A stretch of 64,000 bases of DNA from Flavobacterium succinicans (lineage in GTDB: Bacteria > Bacteroidota > Bacteroidia > Flavobacteriales > Flavobacteriaceae): NCBI RefSeq assembly GCF_001662485.1, contig NZ_JMTM01000017.1, positions 248,001 through 312,000 of the forward strand, read 5' to 3'. Shown here piece after piece: positions 61,108 through 64,000 of the stretch; position 1 is the stretch's first letter, and each line of letters starts with the position of its first letter. The position numbers and the translations under genes were made by a program. Under the pieces are notes generated by a model. That model saw nothing but the letters and a program-made list of their open reading frames with translations, was not told the DNA's origin and made no database searches.

Positions 61108-62213
61108 TACGATTTCTAGATTTAAAAAAAATAAACGAACGGTATGAAACGGCATTTCAGGACAAATTGAAATCGGTTTTAAAAAGTGGTTGGTATATTT
61201 TAGGTAAAGAAGTCGAAACCTTCGAAACTAATTTTGCTAGCTATTGTAAAGCCCAACATTGTGTGGGCGTGGGCAATGGTTTGGATGCTTTGACTTTGAT
61301 TTTTAAAGCCTATATTCAATTAGGAAAATTGCAAAAAGGGAATGAGGTAATTGTGCCAGCCAATACTTATATAGCCACTATTTTGGCTATTCTAGCGGCT
61401 GATTTGGTTCCTGTTTTGGTAGAACCCAAATTAGAAACTTACAACATTAACCCTGATTTGATACCAGAAAAGATAACGCCAAAGACAAAAGCTATTTTGG
61501 CGGTTCATTTATACGGACAGTTAGCAGAAATTGAGCGTATTCACACAATTGCTGAACAAAATGATTTATTAGTTATCGAAGATGCAGCTCAGGCTCACGG
61601 AATAGAAAGAAATTCTAATTTTGAAATTCCAAATTCCAAAACCAAACTATGGGCTCGTGCTTACAGTTTTTATCCGAGTAAAAATTTAGGAGCTTTGGGT
61701 GATGGAGGAGCAGTTGTTACTAATGATGCTCCATTGGCGAAAGTGATACAATCCCTTCGCAATTATGGTTCCGAAACAAAATATCAGAATGAGTTTGTTG
61801 GTGTTAATTCTAGATTGGACGAAATTCAAGCTGCTTTTTTGAACTTGAAATTATCCAACTTAGATACAGATAATGAAAAGCGAAGACGTATTGTTAAACG
61901 CTATTTGACCGAAATCAAAAACGATAAAATCATCTTGCCATTCTGGGATTTTTCAAAAAATCACGTTTTTCATTTGTTTGTGATTCGAACCTCAAAAAGA
62001 GCAGAATTACAAGCCTTTCTACAACAACACGGCATTGAAACAGCGATTCATTATCCCATTCCTCCGCATAAGCAAAAGGCTTTAGAAAATATGAATGCGC
62101 TCTCGTTTCCTATCACAGAGAAAATTCATGAGGAAATTTTGAGTTTGCCACTAAATCCAGCTCTTGAGGACGAAGAAGTTAGTGCTATTATTAAAGCCTT
62201 AAATGAATACTAA
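61104..62213 (+). CDS. DegT/DnrJ/EryC1/StrS aminotransferase
   Basis: This 369-aa PLP enzyme has IEDAAQAHG and the Schiff-base Lys in SFYPSKNLGALGDGGAV near residue 188, plus RLDEIQAAFLNLKL. It transfers an amino group to a keto-sugar nucleotide for surface glycan synthesis, as FdtB or QdtB do for 3-amino sugars. It is coupled to both neighbours (ATGA and TAATG overlaps). Together with the preceding acyltransferase and the following hexapeptide acyltransferase it predicts an N-acylated amino sugar. Confidence 0.92.
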   Translation: MIRFLDLKKINERYETAFQDKLKSVLKSGWYILGKEVETFETNFASYCKAQHCVGVGNGLDALTLIFKAYIQLGKLQKGNEVIVPANTYIATILAILAADLVPVLVEPKLETYNINPDLIPEKITPKTKAILAVHLYGQLAEIERIHTIAEQNDLLVIEDAAQAHGIERNSNFEIPNSKTKLWARAYSFYPSKNLGALGDGGAVVTNDAPLAKVIQSLRNYGSETKYQNEFVGVNSRLDEIQAAFLNLKLSNLDTDNEKRRRIVKRYLTEIKNDKIILPFWDFSKNHVFHLFVIRTSKRAELQAFLQQHGIETAIHYPIPPHKQKALENMNALSFPITEKIHEEILSLPLNPALEDEEVSAIIKALNEY

Positions 62214-62785
62214 TGAGCGTTTTTTCTAAAATAAAAGTGTTTTGTTTTGTGAGGCTACGTATCCTAAAATACAAATTGTTATCGGATTGTAAAATAGTTT
62301 CAGGAAACCCTACAAAACATCATCCTTTATTGCTAAAAGGCGAAGGAAAGATTTCATTTGGTGAAAATGTACAAATTGGCGTAATTTCCTCTCCTAATTT
62401 TTATTCTCATTACACCTACTTAGAAGCCAGATACAGAGAATCAGAGATTGTAATCGGCTCAAATGTTGCCATAAACAATGGATTCTCGGTTGTGACTTAT
62501 GCTAAAGTTACTATTGGTAATGATGTACTAATTGGTGTCAATTGTTCTATTATGGATAATGATGGGCATGAGCTAGCATTTAATAAGAGAAATCAGCCGC
62601 CTTCTGGACAAGCTGTTGTCATAGAAAATAATGTTTTTATTGGTTCGAATGTAACTATTCTTAAAGGAGTAACTGTGGGAGAAAATGCAGTAATAGGAAA
62701 TGGAACTGTAGTGACTCGGGATGTGCCAAAAAATGCAATTGTTGCGGGTAATCCAGCTCGAATAATTAGAATGTTGCCACATTGA
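62213..62785 (+). CDS. Left-handed beta-helix acyltransferase
   Basis: This 190-aa protein has hexapeptide repeats: ISFGENVQIG, IVIGSNVAINNG, VTIGNDVLIGVNCSIMDNDGHE, VVIENNVFIGSNVTILKGVTVGENAVIGNGTVVTRDVPKN, ending AIVAGNPARIIR. The His of NDGHE is likely catalytic. It O- or N-acetylates sugars. The start ATG overlaps the aminotransferase stop, and the stop overlaps the start of the flippase gene. Confidence 0.92.
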   Translation: MSVFSKIKVFCFVRLRILKYKLLSDCKIVSGNPTKHHPLLLKGEGKISFGENVQIGVISSPNFYSHYTYLEARYRESEIVIGSNVAINNGFSVVTYAKVTIGNDVLIGVNCSIMDNDGHELAFNKRNQPPSGQAVVIENNVFIGSNVTILKGVTVGENAVIGNGTVVTRDVPKNAIVAGNPARIIRMLPH

Positions 62786-64000
62786 AAATCCTAAGAGAAA
62801 ATACGTTGCTTAGAGTATTAACTCTGAATTCCTTTTTAATGGGAGTCACTTTTGTGTTGGGATTTATCTCGAACAAGGTGGTCGCTGTTTTCTTGGGGCC
62901 TTCCGGAATGGCTATACTAGGTAATTTTAGAAACTTGGGTGCAATGTTAAAATCGGTTGCAACGCTTGGGATTAGTACATCACTGGTGAAATTAGTGGCT
63001 GAAAACAAAGAAAATAAGACTGCACTTTCGGAATTGTATGCTACTTTTCTTTCTGTTTTTATTATTATTTCTTCTTTATTGGCCATTGGGGTTTTCTTTT
63101 TTGCAGAGGGTATTGCAGAGCTTTTGTTCGATTCAAGCCAATGGACTACTCCAATTCGCGTAGTAGGTTTGTCTTTGCCTTTGGTATTGCTTACTACATT
63201 TTGGTTAGCCATTTATAATGGTTTGGAACAATTCAAAACTATTGTTTTAGTACAATTGGTTTCTTCTGTTTTAGTTTTTATAGTAACAATAAGTTTAATT
63301 TATTTTCATTCCATTGATGGTGCGGTTTGGGCGATTGCTTTAAGTGAACTACTGATGGTGCTTGCTACTTTTGTTTTTGTCGTAAAAGACAAACGCTTTT
63401 TTCAATTTCATTTTCGGTTTTTAATTAAAAAAGAATATCTGACGGCCATTCAAAAGTTTTCGGCAATGGCATTGCTTACAGCTATTATTGCACCACTTAC
63501 CTTACTTTTGATACGGAATGCAATCACAACAAATTACTCTTTAGTCGAAGCTGGATATTGGGAAGCTACCACCAAACTGTCTGGTTTTTATATGCTTTTT
63601 TTTACTTCGGGATTGTCATTGTATTATATGCCTAAACTAGCCTCACTATCAACGGATGATGCTTTTAAGAAAGAAGTAAAAGTGTATTTTTCGTCTTTTG
63701 TTCCTTTATTTTTGGTAATGCTTTTGGTTTTGTTTTTTGCCAAAGAATGGATTTTGAAGTGGGTATTCACAACTGATTTTTTGAAATTAAAATCGGTTTT
63801 GATTTGGCAGTTTATCGGTGATTTTTTTAAAATACTAACCTTAGCCTTTGGATATCAAATTTTAGTCAAAGCACGATTCAAAGTTTATTTTTTTCTTGAA
63901 ATAACTTTTAATCTAAGCTATTTACTACTATCACTGTATTGGATAAAAACTCGGGGATATGAAGGAGTGATTCAAGCGTATTGCTGCGCTAGTGTCTTAG
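62782..64000 (+). CDS. O-antigen flippase, Wzx/RfbX type (3' end outside window)
   Basis: An open frame starts with TTG 62782 (MKILRENTLLRVLTLNSFLMG when translated from it), four bases inside the preceding gene. It stays open for 406 codons to the edge of the window. Its FISNKVVAVFLGPSGMAILGNFRN segment is the N-terminal hallmark of Wzx-type O-antigen translocases. At least ten hydrophobic stretches can be counted. It flips lipid-linked oligosaccharide across the inner membrane. A minus-strand frame of 148 codons at 62766 is its shadow. Confidence 0.88.
   Translation, partial: MKILRENTLLRVLTLNSFLMGVTFVLGFISNKVVAVFLGPSGMAILGNFRNLGAMLKSVATLGISTSLVKLVAENKENKTALSELYATFLSVFIIISSLLAIGVFFFAEGIAELLFDSSQWTTPIRVVGLSLPLVLLTTFWLAIYNGLEQFKTIVLVQLVSSVLVFIVTISLIYFHSIDGAVWAIALSELLMVLATFVFVVKDKRFFQFHFRFLIKKEYLTAIQKFSAMALLTAIIAPLTLLLIRNAITTNYSLVEAGYWEATTKLSGFYMLFFTSGLSLYYMPKLASLSTDDAFKKEVKVYFSSFVPLFLVMLLVLFFAKEWILKWVFTTDFLKLKSVLIWQFIGDFFKILTLAFGYQILVKARFKVYFFLEITFNLSYLLLSLYWIKTRGYEGVIQAYCCASVL

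Noticed and set aside
1..64000. tRNA, rRNA, insertion sequences, riboswitches
   Set aside because: I looked for cloverleaf ends, transposase motifs and known aptamer cores and saw none I could support by eye.

Overview
The window looks like a chromosome segment of a Flavobacterium-type Bacteroidota. It is AT-rich and has few Shine-Dalgarno sites. Promoters carry TAnnTTTG -7 boxes. The gene set is typical of the group: a split methylmalonyl-CoA mutase plus MeaB, a DivIC-like septum protein, lipoproteins with LxxC boxes, TonB-plug sequence motifs, short flavobacterial orphan genes and many intergenic palindromes. I name the genus from these traits, not from a marker-gene comparison.

Layout. 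1-1.3 kb: the end of an RtcB-like RNA ligase, the release-factor homologue PrfH and an overlapping TPR gene (RNA repair / ribosome rescue). 1.4-2.3 kb: a PhyH-type dioxygenase. 2.4-7.2 kb: a compact, AT-rich three-gene minus-strand operon. It encodes a DNA cytosine-5 methyltransferase, a protein with two GHKL ATPase modules (N-terminal Hsp90/MORC-like, C-terminal histidine-kinase-like with an H-box) and a response-receiver protein with an unknown C-terminal domain. No nuclease is recognisable. This is the best candidate in the window for an undescribed defence or epigenetic-signalling system. 7.3-11.8 kb: mutB, mutA, a DivIC/FtsB-like gene and udk. 12-18.8 kb: a 46-aa orphan gene, an RsmI-like methylase, a Uma2-family protein, an LMW tyrosine phosphatase, dnaA, a YbgC thioesterase, a YigZ protein, a HAD hydrolase and ribD. 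18.9-22 kb: GNAT, prmC and a MacB/FtsX permease. 22.6-23.8 kb: two lone accessory genes, one with a HEPN-like RNxxxAH motif. 23.9-28.8 kb: corA, hisS, and grpE-dnaJ behind a sigma-54-like promoter.

29.2-37.1 kb: an ABC exporter pair, an NtrC-type regulator without a DNA-binding domain, a DEAD-like single-domain protein, DUF2007, a toxin-antitoxin pair, a Cof-type HAD and mtaB. 37.2-41 kb: an ECF sigma factor, a membrane anti-sigma-like protein and a secreted VWA protein; the last two both carry a TonB-receptor plug signature. 41.2-54.5 kb: a beta-rich protein, PhoX, a di-haem peroxidase, MATE, prohibitin, meaB, an AEC transporter, a Nudix hydrolase, a GH5-like lipoprotein, purA and a Fur-family regulator. 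54.6-60.2 kb: relA/spoT, a serine hydrolase, an SpoU methylase and a UPF0126/TRIC protein. 60.1-64 kb: the start of a surface-polysaccharide operon (N-acyltransferase, DegT aminotransferase, hexapeptide acyltransferase, Wzx-type flippase running off the end).

The gaps between genes are full of short dispersed repeats from several families. The most striking has six members with conserved flanks (TAGCCCCGAT... and ...AGCGGGA). In the four complete copies the central sequence differs but stays self-complementary. No rRNA, tRNA, insertion sequence or CRISPR array was seen.
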